A stretch of 64,000 nucleotides of DNA from Pelomonas sp. SE-A7 (GCF_030345705.1 NZ_JAUASW010000002.1:1-64000); one strand, 5' to 3'; shown: positions 7,900 through 16,861, counted from the stretch's first letter. Notes: generated by a model from the sequence alone, not told the origin. Made by a program: numbers and translations.

Positions 7900-10665
7900 T
7901 CAATGAGCCTCGTCCCAGTTCGAGCCCACGCCCACCTCGGCTTCCAGCGGCACCTTGAGCTGGGCAACGCCGGCCATCAGGCGCGGCACCTGTTCCTTGA
8001 TCCAGTCCAGCTCGGACTCGGGCACCTCGAACACCAGTTCGTCATGCACCTGCATCACGATCAGTGTCCGCTTGCCGGCCTCGTCCAATGCCTTCTGCAC
8101 CGCGACCATGGCCAGCTTGATCAGGTCGGCCGCCGTGCCCTGCATGGGCGCATTGATCGCCTGGCGTTCGGCGCCGGCTTTGCGCGGGCCGTTGCCACCC
8201 TTGATCTCGGGCAGCGTGATGCGGCGGCCGAACAGCGTCTCCACATAGCCCAGTTCCGCGGCGCGCGCCTTGGTCTCGTCCATGTAGCGCTTCACTCCCG
8301 CGAAACGGGCAAAGTAGCGCTCGATGTAGTCCTTGGCCGCCTTCTGCTCGATGCCGAGACTGGCAGCCAGACCGAAGGCGCCCATGCCGTAGATCAGGCC
8401 GAAGTTGATGGTCTTGGCATAGCGGCGCTGCTCGGCCGTCACCTCGGCCACCGGCGTGCCGAAGACCTCGGAAGCGGTGGCGCGGTGCACGTCCACGCCC
8501 TCGCCGAAAGCCTTGAGCAGGCCCGGGTCCTCGCTGATATGGGCCATCAGGCGCAGCTCGATCTGCGAATAGTCGGCGCTGACGATCTTGTGGCCCGGCG
8601 AGGCCACGAAGGCCTCGCGCACGCGCCGGCCTTCGGCCGTGCGGATCGGAATGTTTTGCAGATTGGGGTCGTTGCTGGCCAGACGGCCGGTCACGGCCAC
8701 CGCTTGCGAGTAGGTCGTGTGAACCCTGCCAGTGTCCGCATTGACCTGCAGCGGCAGCTTGTCGGTGTAGGTGCTCTTGAGCTTGGCCAGGCCCCGGTAC
8801 TCCAGGATCTTGGCCGGCAGCGGATAGTCCTCGGCCAGCTTGTCCAGCACCTCTTCGTCGGTCGAGGGCGCACCGGTCGCGGTCTTCTTGACCACCGGCA
8901 GTCCCAGCTTGTTGAACAGGATCTCGCCGATCTGCTTGGGGCTGCCCATGTTGAAGGGCTGGCCGGCCAGCTCGTAGGCCTCCTGCTCGAGTTTCACCAG
9001 GCGCTGGGCCAGCTCATGGCTCTGGGCCTGCAGCCGCGCCGCGTCTATCAGCACGCCGTTGCGCTCGATGCGCGCCAGCAGGGCCGATGCCGGCATCTCG
9101 ATCTGTTCGTAGACAAACTTCAGTCCCGCCTCGGCCTCGATGCGGGGCATCAGCAGCTCGTGCACGCCCAGGCACATCTCCGAGTCTTCGCAGCTGTATT
9201 CGCTGGCCTTGGCCACATCGACCTGGGCGAACGGGATCTGGTGGGCGCCCTTGCCGCACAGGTCCTCGTAGCTCAGGCCGTGGCGGCCCAGGTGGCGGTC
9301 GGCCAGCGCTTCCAGGCCATGGGTCTTGTGCGCCTCCAGCACATAGCTCTCGAGCATGGTGTCGTAGCGGTAGCCGCGCACCGTGATGCCATGGTTGGCA
9401 AACACATGGGTGTCGTACTTGATGTTCTGACCCAGCTTGGGCTTGCTCTCGTCCTCCAGCCAGGGCTTGAGCCTGGCCAGCACCTCGTCCATCGGCAACT
9501 GGGCCGGCGCGTCGGGGCCGTTGTGGCGCAGCGGGATGTAGGCCGCCTCGCCGACCTTGTCGCTGAAGCTGATGCCGACGATGCGGGCCCGCATCGGATC
9601 CAGCGAGTCGGTCTCGGTGTCCAGGCCCGACAGCGCGGCGCCATTCAAGCGCGCCAGCCAGCGGTCGTACGCGGCCCAGTCGAGGATGGTGTCGTACTGC
9701 CTGTTGACGTCGGCAGCTGGCGCAGGCGCATCGGCAAACATGTCGGTGGTGACCGGGGCTGCTGCAGCGGGTTTGGCAGGTGCCTCGCCGGTCAGCTCCT
9801 TGAGCCAGGTCTTGAAGCCGTTGCGGCTGAAGAAATCCGTCAGGCCTGCGGTATCGACCTCCTTCAGCGCCAGCGATTCCAGCGCCGGCCAGCCGGGCAC
9901 ATGGTCCTTCAGGTCGGCATCGCAGACCACGGTCACCAGCTTGCGGCCCATGGGCAGCCAGTCCAGGGCCTTGCGCAGGTTCTCGCCGGCCACGCCCTTG
10001 ATGGTCGCGGCATTGGCAACCACGCCGTCCAGCGATCCAAATTCCGCGATCCACTTGGCCGCGGTCTTGGGGCCCACCTTCTCGACGCCGGGCACGTTGT
10101 CCACCGTGTCGCCCATCAGGGTCAGGTAGTCGATGATGCGATCCGGCGGTACGCCGAACTTCTCCAGCACGCCGGCCTCGTCCAGCCGCTCGGGCGGCTT
10201 GGCCATGGTGTTGATCAGGCTGACGTCAGGAGTCACGAGCTGGGCCATGTCCTTGTCACCGGTTGCGACGACAACCGCATGCCCGCTCGCCGCGCCGACT
10301 CGGGCCAGCGTGCCAATGGCGTCGTCAGCCTCGATGCCGGGCACTTCCAGCACCGGCCAGCCCAGCAGCTTGACCACCTCGTGGATGGGCGCGATCTGGG
10401 CCCGCAAGTCCTCGGGCATGGGCGCGCGCTGGGCCTTGTATTCGGGGTACCACTCGTCGCGGAAAGTCGGGCCCTTGGCGTCGAACACGCAAGCCGCATG
10501 CTCGGCGCCTATGTCATCGCGCAGCTTTTTCATCATCGCCACGAAGCCGTGGACCGCCCCGGTCGGTCGGCCGTCAGGTCCGCGCAGGTCCGGCATCGCA
10601 TGGTAGGCCCGGTACAGGAAGCTGGATCCATCGACCAGCAGCAGGATGGGTTTCTTCTCGCTCAT
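7900..10665 (-). CDS. polA: DNA polymerase I
   Basis: This 921-aa repair and Okazaki-maturation polymerase has all three domains. The N-terminal 5'-3' exonuclease begins with LLLVDGSSFLYRAYHA. The proofreading domain keeps its carboxylates (LDTETDSLD, NIKYDTHVF, YSCEDSEM), so 3'-5' exonuclease activity is expected. The polymerase domain includes SADYSQIELRLMAHIS, a finger helix with RRYAKTINFGLIYGM, and the palm VMQVHDELVFE. MSEKKPIL is chosen as start because a GACAAT hexamer lies exactly 7 nt before it. A further upstream ATG at 10680 is possible. Confidence 0.97.
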   Translation of the reverse strand: MSEKKPILLLVDGSSFLYRAYHAMPDLRGPDGRPTGAVHGFVAMMKKLRDDIGAEHAACVFDAKGPTFRDEWYPEYKAQRAPMPEDLRAQIAPIHEVVKLLGWPVLEVPGIEADDAIGTLARVGAASGHAVVVATGDKDMAQLVTPDVSLINTMAKPPERLDEAGVLEKFGVPPDRIIDYLTLMGDTVDNVPGVEKVGPKTAAKWIAEFGSLDGVVANAATIKGVAGENLRKALDWLPMGRKLVTVVCDADLKDHVPGWPALESLALKEVDTAGLTDFFSRNGFKTWLKELTGEAPAKPAAAAPVTTDMFADAPAPAADVNRQYDTILDWAAYDRWLARLNGAALSGLDTETDSLDPMRARIVGISFSDKVGEAAYIPLRHNGPDAPAQLPMDEVLARLKPWLEDESKPKLGQNIKYDTHVFANHGITVRGYRYDTMLESYVLEAHKTHGLEALADRHLGRHGLSYEDLCGKGAHQIPFAQVDVAKASEYSCEDSEMCLGVHELLMPRIEAEAGLKFVYEQIEMPASALLARIERNGVLIDAARLQAQSHELAQRLVKLEQEAYELAGQPFNMGSPKQIGEILFNKLGLPVVKKTATGAPSTDEEVLDKLAEDYPLPAKILEYRGLAKLKSTYTDKLPLQVNADTGRVHTTYSQAVAVTGRLASNDPNLQNIPIRTAEGRRVREAFVASPGHKIVSADYSQIELRLMAHISEDPGLLKAFGEGVDVHRATASEVFGTPVAEVTAEQRRYAKTINFGLIYGMGAFGLAASLGIEQKAAKDYIERYFARFAGVKRYMDETKARAAELGYVETLFGRRITLPEIKGGNGPRKAGAERQAINAPMQGTAADLIKLAMVAVQKALDEAGKRTLIVMQVHDELVFEVPESELDWIKEQVPRLMAGVAQLKVPLEAEVGVGSNWDEAH

Positions 10666-10672
10666 GGCGGCG

Positions 10673-10678
10673 ATTGTC
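10673..10678 (-). promoter_or_regulatory. candidate -10 (GACAAT) for leaderless polA
   Basis: GACAAT on the minus strand ends 7 nt before the chosen polA ATG, and no Shine-Dalgarno is present. No convincing -35 is seen. Confidence 0.4.
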
Positions 10679-10690
10679 ATGCACTCAAGT

Positions 10691-10767
10691 CCGCGACGGG
10701 CCGCTCCCGAGCTGGCTTCGCCCCCTCGGGGGGCCGCGGCGGCCAGAGGCCGACGCTTGGGGGCGCA
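10691..10767. repeat. GC-rich extragenic repeat with dyad symmetry
   Basis: Between the divergent polA and DUF2782-like genes lies a GC-rich element. A C5-TC-G5 hairpin (about 10721-10732) sits inside an outer CGCCCCC/GGGGGCG pair (10719-10725 and 10759-10765). The layout, a TTCGCCCCCT core followed by GAGGCCGACGCTTGGGGGCG, resembles dispersed extragenic repeats I remember from Rubrivivax/Leptothrix-type genomes. No second copy is seen in this window, so the repeat status is inferred. Confidence 0.45.
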
Positions 10768-10773
10768 TAGAAT
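10768..10773 (+). promoter_or_regulatory. candidate -10 (TAGAAT) for leaderless DUF2782-like gene
   Basis: TAGAAT stands 7 nt before the ATG at 10781, at the edge of the extragenic repeat. No Shine-Dalgarno is visible. Confidence 0.4.
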
Positions 10774-10780
10774 CGCTCGC

Positions 10781-11128
10781 ATGTCCTCCGCAACCGACTG
10801 CCTGAAGCCCCTGGCCCTGATCACGCTGATCGCCGTGGCCAGCCCTGCCGCCCAGGCAGCCGAACCCGCCAAGGCCGAGCCGGCCAAGGTCGAGAAGGCG
10901 GCGCCGGCCGAACCGAAGGTCGAGCGCATCGTGGTCGAGGACGATCACACCAAGATCGAAGAGTTGCGCGTGCGCGGCCAGACCCAGACGGCCACGGTCA
11001 CCCCCAAGGACAGCAAGCTGCCTTCCTACGAAATCATCATGGGCGACGGTGGTCGCGACCTGTCGGCCGGTCCCGGCTCCAACCGCGGTGCCACCGGCAA
11101 GCGGGTCTGGAAGCTGCTGACCTTCTGA
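10781..11128 (+). CDS. small secreted DUF2782-like protein
   Basis: This 115-aa protein has a signal peptide (hydrophobic ALITLIAVASPAAQA, cleavage near residue 25), a Lys/Ala/Pro-rich linker, and a compact C-terminal domain with the pattern EELRVRGQTQTATVTPKDSK. The pattern and the position between polA and thrB match the DUF2782 family that I recall in the same place in Pseudomonas. Function is unknown; a periplasmic location is inferred from the signal peptide. It is transcribed toward thrB with a 38-bp gap. Confidence 0.72.
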   Translation: MSSATDCLKPLALITLIAVASPAAQAAEPAKAEPAKVEKAAPAEPKVERIVVEDDHTKIEELRVRGQTQTATVTPKDSKLPSYEIIMGDGGRDLSAGPGSNRGATGKRVWKLLTF

Positions 11129-11166
11129 CGGCGGGCGCGGCCGCCGAGCCCGCAGCATCCCATCCC

Positions 11167-12144
11167 ATGGCCGTATTCACAGCAGTCACCGACGAGCAGG
11201 CGCAAGCCCTCGCCAGCCGCCTCCAGCTGGGTCAGCTGCAGCAGCTGCGCGGCATCACCGCCGGCATAGAGAACAGCAACTTCTTCCTCACCACCGACCG
11301 TGGCGAGTATGTGCTGACGATCTTCGAGCGCCTGACGTTCGAGCAGCTCCCCTTCTACCTGCGCCTGATGCAGCACCTGGCCCGCCGCGGCATCCAGGTG
11401 CCGGCGCCGCAGCCCGATGCCGATGGCGAGATCCTGCTGGACCTGGCCGGCAAGCCGGCGGCCGTGGTCGACCGGCTACGCGGCGGCCATCAGCTGGCAC
11501 CCGATGTCTTCCACTGCGAGCAGGTCGGCGCCGAGCTGGCTCGCATGCACCTGGCCGGCCAGGACTTCGGCCTGCAGCAGCCCAATCTGCGCGGCCTGGA
11601 CTGGTGGACCGAGACCGTGCCCGTGGTCCTGCCCTATCTGACGGCCGAGCAGGCCGAACTGCTGTCCGGCGAGCTGGCGTTTCAACAGCAATTGGCCGCC
11701 TCGGCCGGCTATGAGGAGCTGCCGCGCGGGGCCATCCATGCCGACCTGTTCCGCGACAACGTGATGTTCGAAGGCCTGCCCGGCCGCGAGAAGCTCAGCG
11801 GCTTCTTCGACTTCTATTTCGCCGGCGTGGACACCTGGCTGTTCGACATCGCCGTCTGCCTGAACGACTGGTGCATAGACCTGGCCAGCGGCCGGCTCGA
11901 CGAGCAGCGTGCCCAGGCCTTCGTCGATGCCTACGAAACCGTGCGGCCGCTCAGCGGCACCGAGCACCGCCTGCTGCCCGCGCTGCTGCGCGCCGGCGCG
12001 CTGCGCTTTTGGCTGTCGCGGCTGTGGGACTTCCACCTGCCGCGCGAGGCCTCCCTGCTCAAGCCGCATGACCCCACGCATTTCGAGCGGGTGCTGCGCG
12101 AGCGCATCGCCAATCCCTGGCATGCATTGAGAGAGATTGCATGA
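11167..12144 (+). CDS. thrB: homoserine kinase (choline-kinase-like fold)
   Basis: ThrB phosphorylates homoserine in threonine synthesis. This is the aminoglycoside-phosphotransferase-fold type found in Pseudomonas and Burkholderiales, not the GHMP type of E. coli. The 325-aa protein shows an N-terminal nucleotide lobe (GITAGIENSNFFL), the catalytic loop GAIHADLFRDNVMF, and the metal-binding GFFDFYFAG. Length is standard. The stop overlaps the start of the next membrane-protein gene by 4 bp. Confidence 0.95.
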   Translation: MAVFTAVTDEQAQALASRLQLGQLQQLRGITAGIENSNFFLTTDRGEYVLTIFERLTFEQLPFYLRLMQHLARRGIQVPAPQPDADGEILLDLAGKPAAVVDRLRGGHQLAPDVFHCEQVGAELARMHLAGQDFGLQQPNLRGLDWWTETVPVVLPYLTAEQAELLSGELAFQQQLAASAGYEELPRGAIHADLFRDNVMFEGLPGREKLSGFFDFYFAGVDTWLFDIAVCLNDWCIDLASGRLDEQRAQAFVDAYETVRPLSGTEHRLLPALLRAGALRFWLSRLWDFHLPREASLLKPHDPTHFERVLRERIANPWHALREIA

Positions 12145-12968
12145 CGATGATGCTGCATCTGCAGACGGTGCCGGCCCGCAACGGCCTGCTGTGGATACGC
12201 CATGCCTTCAAGGTCTGGCAGCGCAAGCCGCTGGCGCTGACCGGCCTGTTCCTGTTCTGGACCTGCTCGGCCCTGCTCATGATGGCCTTGCCGGCCGGCT
12301 TCATGCTGCTGATCGCGCTGGCGCCGCTGGCCTCGCTGGGCTTCATGCTGGCCACCCACCTGGTGCTGCAGGCGCAGACGCCCACCGTCGCCGTGTTCTT
12401 CGCACCGCTCAAGCTGACCCCGGAGCGCCGCCGCAGCCAGCTGCTGCTGTGCGGGGCCTACCTGCTCGGCGTGATGGTGATGAGCAGCCTGCTGCTCTGG
12501 GTCCAGGGCGATGCCCTGGGCCGTGCCGCCCAGGCCCTGCAGCTCGAGATGGCCAAGGACAAGCCCGACACCGCGGCGATGAACAGCATCATGCTGTCGT
12601 CCGAGGTGCTCATCGCCACAGCCTGGAACATGACGGCCAGCGCCCTGCTGTCCATCCCGTTCTGGCATGCGCCGGCCCTGATCCACTGGGGCGGCCAGGG
12701 CGTGATGCAGGCCCTGTTTTCCAGCACCCTGGGCCTGTGGCGCAACCGCGGCGCCTTTGCGCTCAACGGCCTGGCCTGGGTCGGCCTGGTGCTGGGCTTC
12801 GCCCTGCTGCTGCAGCTGCTGGCGCTGCTGCTGGGCCCCTTCGCCATGCTGCCGGCCATGGCGCTGACGGTGATCATTCCGACGCTGTTCTATGCCTCGC
12901 TGTACTTCACCTTCATCGACTGCTTCATGTTCGGCGCCCCGCGCGACCTGCTGAGCAGCAAGCCGTAA
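12141..12968 (+). CDS. BPSS1780-family inner-membrane protein
   Basis: This polytopic membrane protein (275 aa) has about six hydrophobic helices. They include two back-to-back helices at about 33-78, one near 110 and a long hydrophobic stretch toward the C-terminus. The opening RNGLLWIRHAFKVWQRKP and the general layout match the family called BPSS1780 in Burkholderiales. No enzymatic motif is visible and its function is unknown. ATGA overlap with thrB indicates cotranslation. Confidence 0.75.
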   Translation: MTMMLHLQTVPARNGLLWIRHAFKVWQRKPLALTGLFLFWTCSALLMMALPAGFMLLIALAPLASLGFMLATHLVLQAQTPTVAVFFAPLKLTPERRRSQLLLCGAYLLGVMVMSSLLLWVQGDALGRAAQALQLEMAKDKPDTAAMNSIMLSSEVLIATAWNMTASALLSIPFWHAPALIHWGGQGVMQALFSSTLGLWRNRGAFALNGLAWVGLVLGFALLLQLLALLLGPFAMLPAMALTVIIPTLFYASLYFTFIDCFMFGAPRDLLSSKP

Positions 12969-12984
12969 TCTTTTCGTAGCCTTC

Positions 12985-13002
12985 CCGTCATCGCCCTGCC
13001 AC
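12985..13002 (+). promoter_or_regulatory. candidate PHO box (PhoB site) upstream of phoX
   Basis: Two 7-bp direct repeats, CCGTCAT and CTGCCAC, are separated by 4 bp. This is the arrangement of the PhoB consensus CTGTCAT-N4-CTGTCAC, with one mismatch each. The site is about 50 bp upstream of the phoX-like start codon. It fits phosphate-starvation control of a phosphatase. Confidence 0.5.
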
Positions 13003-13051
13003 CGGGGCTTTGAAGAATGCGCCGCTTGTGACCCAAGCGGAGTATTCCAAG

Positions 13052-15253
13052 ATGTGCCTCGAGAGCTACGACGAAGAGAGAATCACCAACCACAGCGACA
13101 ACGCGCATTTCGAGAGCGTGCTCGCAGCGCGCCTTGATCGCCGTGCCGCCCTGCGCGGCGGCGTGGCCGCCACGACCACCGCCCTGCTGGGCGGCCTGGC
13201 CCTGGCCGGCTGCGACAGCAACGATACGGTGGCCGCACCCGCCCCGGCTCCTGCACCGGCCCCCGCCCCCGCTCCTGCCCCCACGCCGCTGAAGCTGGGC
13301 TTCAATGCCGTGGCCAAGAACAAGGACGACATCGTCACCGTGCCGGACGGCTACCAGGTCGCCATCCTGCATGCGCTGGGCGATCCGCTGCACTATGGCG
13401 ACGAATCCTGGAAGGACGACGGCAGCGAGACCGCCGACTCCTACCAGCGCCGCATAGGCGATGGCCACGACGGCATGTACTGGTTCGGCCTGTCCGAGGC
13501 CGGCGCCTACCAGGCCGACCGCTCGGACCGCGGCCTGCTCTGCGTCAACCACGAATACGTGGTCGCGCCCTATGCCCTGCACCCGGCCGGCCGCGCCGCC
13601 GGCGCCAGCCGCAACGCCAGCGAGGTCGAGAAGGAAATCTACGCCCACGGCGTCAGCGTCTGCGAGGTCAAGCGCGAGAGCAACGGCACGATGAGCATGG
13701 TGCGCGGCTCCCGGTTCAACCGCCGCATCACCTCGGCCACGGTGATGGACTTCAGCGGCCCGGCCCGCGGCGCGGCCCTGCTGGCTACCAAGTTCTCCGG
13801 CCTGGGCACTCAGACCCGCGGCACCAACAACAACTGCGCCAACGGCTATACGCCCTGGGGCACCTACCTGACCTGCGAGGAGAACTTCCTCAACGTGATC
13901 AGCCGCGCCGCCGGCGACAACGCCAAGCGCGGTGCCAAGGACGTGACCAGCCTGAACCGCTACGGCCTGCCCGAGAACCGCAAGAGTCCCTACCTGTGGG
14001 AGACCGCCGGCAGCGAAGACCTGTTCGCCCGCTGGAACTCCTCGGTCACCGGCGCCACCGCGGCCGACGACTACCGCAACGCGATCAACACCTTCGGCTG
14101 GGTGGTCGAGATCGACCCCTTCACCAACACCTCGGTGCCGGCCAAGCGCACGGCCCTGGGCCGCTTCAACCACGAAGGCGCCTGGCCGGCGGCCGCCGTG
14201 GCCGGCAAGCCCATCGTGATCTACATGGGCGACGACGCGCGCAACGAGTACATCTACAAGTTCGTGTCCAAGGCCCTGTGGGATGCGGCCGACGTGGGCA
14301 AGGGCCTGAGCGCCGGCGCCAAGTACCTGGACGAGGGCACGCTCTACGTGGCCAGGTTCAACGCCGACGGCTCGGGCGACTGGCTGGAGCTGACCTTCGG
14401 CAAGAACGGCCTCGACGCGAGCAACGCGGCCTACCCGTTTGCCGACCAGGCCGACGTGCTGATCAACGCCCGCCTGGCCGGCGACAAGCTGGGCGCCACC
14501 AAGATGGACCGTCCGGAATGGGGCGCGGTCAATCCGCTGAATGGCGAGGTCTACATGACCCTGACCAACAACAGCAACCGCGTCGCCATCACGGCCACGC
14601 CCACCGGCAGCCAGCTCAAGCCCGACGCCGCCAACCCGCGCTACTACGAGGACCTGAAGAGCGGCACCACCTCGCAGAAGGGCAACCCGAACGGTCACAT
14701 CATCCGCTGGCGCGAAGATGCGGCCAACGTCGCGAAGTTCGTCTGGGACATCTACCTGTTCGGCGCCGAGTCGGTGGCCGCGGCCGAGGTGAACCTGTCG
14801 GGCCTGAGCGCCAACAACGACTTCTCCAGCCCGGACGGCATCCACTTCGACAAGCGCGGCCTGCTGTGGATCCAGACCGACGACGGCGCCTACACCGACG
14901 TCACCAACTGCATGATGCTGGCCGCCATTCCCGGCAAGGTCGGCGACGGCGGCGTGGCCACCGCCGCCGGCGGCACCAGCACCATCAAGGGCGCCAATGC
15001 CACGGCCGACACGCTGCGCCGCTTCCTGGTCGGCCCCAAGGAATGCGAGATCACCGGCATCACGCTGACCCCGGACGCCAAGACCCTGTTCTTCAATGTC
15101 CAGCACCCGGGCGAGGAATCGGCACCTGACTGGGCCGGCAAGACCTACGGCAGCTACTGGCCGGCCAGCCAGGCCAGTGCGACGGCCAAGGCCCGTCCCC
15201 GCTCGGCCACGGTGGTGATCACCCGCAAGGACGGCGGCGAGATCGGCATCTGA
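13052..15253 (+). CDS. phoX: PhoX-family alkaline phosphatase, predicted Tat lipoprotein
   Basis: PhoX enzymes are Ca/Fe-dependent phosphatases exported folded by Tat to release phosphate from organic esters. The 733-aa protein has an N-terminal extension, Arg-Arg at residues 30-31, a hydrophobic segment, and a lipobox-like LAGC with Cys54. An Ala-Pro repeat linker follows at about 62-81. The body carries PhoX/DUF839 hallmarks: CANGYTPWGTYLTCEENF, RFNHEGAW, YMGDDARNEYIYKF and a C-terminal VGPKECEITG segment. The start is set by GGAG at 13039-13042, 9 nt before the ATG; an upstream TTG in frame is less likely. A candidate PHO box precedes it and a strong hairpin terminator follows. Confidence 0.9.
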   Translation: MCLESYDEERITNHSDNAHFESVLAARLDRRAALRGGVAATTTALLGGLALAGCDSNDTVAAPAPAPAPAPAPAPAPTPLKLGFNAVAKNKDDIVTVPDGYQVAILHALGDPLHYGDESWKDDGSETADSYQRRIGDGHDGMYWFGLSEAGAYQADRSDRGLLCVNHEYVVAPYALHPAGRAAGASRNASEVEKEIYAHGVSVCEVKRESNGTMSMVRGSRFNRRITSATVMDFSGPARGAALLATKFSGLGTQTRGTNNNCANGYTPWGTYLTCEENFLNVISRAAGDNAKRGAKDVTSLNRYGLPENRKSPYLWETAGSEDLFARWNSSVTGATAADDYRNAINTFGWVVEIDPFTNTSVPAKRTALGRFNHEGAWPAAAVAGKPIVIYMGDDARNEYIYKFVSKALWDAADVGKGLSAGAKYLDEGTLYVARFNADGSGDWLELTFGKNGLDASNAAYPFADQADVLINARLAGDKLGATKMDRPEWGAVNPLNGEVYMTLTNNSNRVAITATPTGSQLKPDAANPRYYEDLKSGTTSQKGNPNGHIIRWREDAANVAKFVWDIYLFGAESVAAAEVNLSGLSANNDFSSPDGIHFDKRGLLWIQTDDGAYTDVTNCMMLAAIPGKVGDGGVATAAGGTSTIKGANATADTLRRFLVGPKECEITGITLTPDAKTLFFNVQHPGEESAPDWAGKTYGSYWPASQASATAKARPRSATVVITRKDGGEIGI

Positions 15254-15270
15254 GTCGCCCCTGCCCCAAG

Positions 15271-15304
15271 CAAAAGGCCGCCCCGAGGGGCGGCCTTTCT
15301 TTTC
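15271..15304. terminator. bidirectional rho-independent terminator
   Basis: A 12-bp perfect stem (15273-15284 with 15287-15298) is flanked by A-rich and T-rich tracts. It sits between convergent phoX and the metallo-beta-lactamase gene and can serve both strands. Confidence 0.85.
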
Positions 15305-15313
15305 ACTGCAAGC

Positions 15314-16843
15314 TCAGACCCGCCGCACAGCGGCCGGCCTGGGCGCACCGGCCTCGTCCAGCTCGAAGGCGTAGGCCTCCTTCATCGCCAGATTGGCGCT
15401 GTCGGTGTAGACCAGCAGGCGCTGGCCGTCGGTGCGGGTCTTGACGATGCCGTAGGCCGCGCGGCTGAAGCCGAAGAACTCGCCGCGCGTCTTGGCCTTG
15501 GCCGCATCGCTGAGCTTGGACCAGCCCTCCATCTGGAAGAAGGCCACCAGCTCGGTGACGAAGACCAGCGGCTCGGCCACCCGCGAATAGCGGCCCAGCG
15601 CGCCCATCAGCGTGGCGCGCGGATGCACGTATTCCTTGCGCGCGCTTTCGTCCCCGCTGGAGACCACGCTGACCACCGGCTCCACGGCCTTGATGAAGGC
15701 ACCGGAGAAATCGGCCGAGCCATGGTGCGGCACCTTGAACACCTCGGAGCGCAGATCTAGATGCCCCTCGGCCTGGGCCTGGACCAGGAAGCGGCTGGAC
15801 TCGTCATTGAGGTCGCCGCAGAACAGGTAGCTGAAGCCGCCATAGCTGAGGCGGAACACGATGGAATGCCCGTTGATCGTGTGCGAGGCCGACTTGCCCT
15901 TGGAGGCCAGTGGCTTGTCGCTCGTTGCCTCGTCGCCTATGCGCGGTCCCTTGGGCGGCTCGCCCAGGAAAGGCAGGGCCGGCTTGCCCCCCACTTTCTT
16001 CACCAGGGGCCCCAGGCATTCGATGCGGACGCCGGCCTCGTTGAAGAAATCGAAGGCCTCGTCGTCGCCGAAGGCCAGCCGCCGAAACTCGACCGGCGAG
16101 CGCTGGTGGTATTCGGCCAATGCCGCCTTCCATTCGCGGAACGGCTTGTTCATCTCGGTGTCCGGCACCTTCAGGAGGTTGTCGACCAGGCCGTTCAGGT
16201 AGAGCTTGCTGCCCTCCTTCACCGTGGGCCCCAGCAGTTCGGTGTCCGGCACGGACTTGCCGTCGCGCGTGCTGGGCCGCTTGACGATGCCGTTGTGATA
16301 GACCCGCAGCGGCTGCATGAACAGTCGCTTGCGCAGCGTGGCGTTGGTCTCGGACTTCTTGATCTCGACCAGGCCCTCGAAATGGTCGGCATCGCCATGG
16401 GTGACCAGGATGCAGTCCACCACCTTGGGCTTGGCCAGGCTGGTGCCCGGATAGCGGCCGGCCAGGTAGCGGGCGAACATCTGGTTGTCGCCGCCGTCGA
16501 CCAGCATCAGCTTGCCCTTGGGCGATTCGATCACCGCGCCGTCGCCCTGCTGCACGTCGACGAAGTTGACTCGCAGCACCTTGTTGGCACTGGCCTTGAT
16601 CACCACCTCGCCGGCCTTGATGCCGGCGCTCTTGAGCGGCTTGATGTAGCCGGTCTTGCGTTCGGCCAGCGAGCTGCCGTCGGCCGCGGCCACGAAGGCG
16701 GTGAACTCGACCTCCGCCTGCTCGTCGGTGACGGTCTTGACCATCACCTCGTCACCCCAGGCCAGGGTGCGCAGCAGCTGCTTGCGGCCGGTGTCTTCCC
16801 AGACGTCGGCCAGGTCCACGGCGATGACGGAACGGGTAGCCAT
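15314..16843 (-). CDS. ComEC/Rec2-like metallo-beta-lactamase-fold protein, stand-alone
   Basis: The protein (509 aa) has no signal peptide or membrane helix. An N-terminal module of about 85 residues looks SH3-like by eye. The metallo-beta-lactamase domain follows: NFVDVQQGDG at 93-102, a strand ending VDGGDN, the metal motif THGDADHFEG (HxDxDH at 149-154), GDLND at 343-347, and PHHGSADFS from 372. This is the hydrolase domain of ComEC DNA-uptake channels, here as a soluble protein with inserts between motifs. A nuclease or phosphodiesterase role is inferred; the substrate is unknown. GGAGG upstream of the ATG supports the start. It lies 113 bp downstream of an M1 aminopeptidase gene. Confidence 0.8.
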   Translation of the reverse strand: MATRSVIAVDLADVWEDTGRKQLLRTLAWGDEVMVKTVTDEQAEVEFTAFVAAADGSSLAERKTGYIKPLKSAGIKAGEVVIKASANKVLRVNFVDVQQGDGAVIESPKGKLMLVDGGDNQMFARYLAGRYPGTSLAKPKVVDCILVTHGDADHFEGLVEIKKSETNATLRKRLFMQPLRVYHNGIVKRPSTRDGKSVPDTELLGPTVKEGSKLYLNGLVDNLLKVPDTEMNKPFREWKAALAEYHQRSPVEFRRLAFGDDEAFDFFNEAGVRIECLGPLVKKVGGKPALPFLGEPPKGPRIGDEATSDKPLASKGKSASHTINGHSIVFRLSYGGFSYLFCGDLNDESSRFLVQAQAEGHLDLRSEVFKVPHHGSADFSGAFIKAVEPVVSVVSSGDESARKEYVHPRATLMGALGRYSRVAEPLVFVTELVAFFQMEGWSKLSDAAKAKTRGEFFGFSRAAYGIVKTRTDGQRLLVYTDSANLAMKEAYAFELDEAGAPRPAAVRRV

Positions 16844-16861
16844 GATGAGTCCTCCGGTGGC

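Noticed and set aside
7903..10770. Very long plus-strand frame opposite polA
   Set aside because: It is an antisense shadow of a high-GC gene. The translation is rich in His, Arg, Gln and Leu with no family motif, while the minus strand encodes complete DNA polymerase I.
13230..13290. Tandem repeat in phoX as a possible microsatellite
   Set aside because: The repeated GCCCCC/GCTCCT-type codons encode an Ala-Pro linker, common after lipoprotein signals, and need no special explanation.
12890..15106. Long minus-strand frame opposite phoX
   Set aside because: The Gly/Val/Ala-rich translation has no recognisable domain. The plus strand encodes a full PhoX-type phosphatase with Shine-Dalgarno and PHO box.
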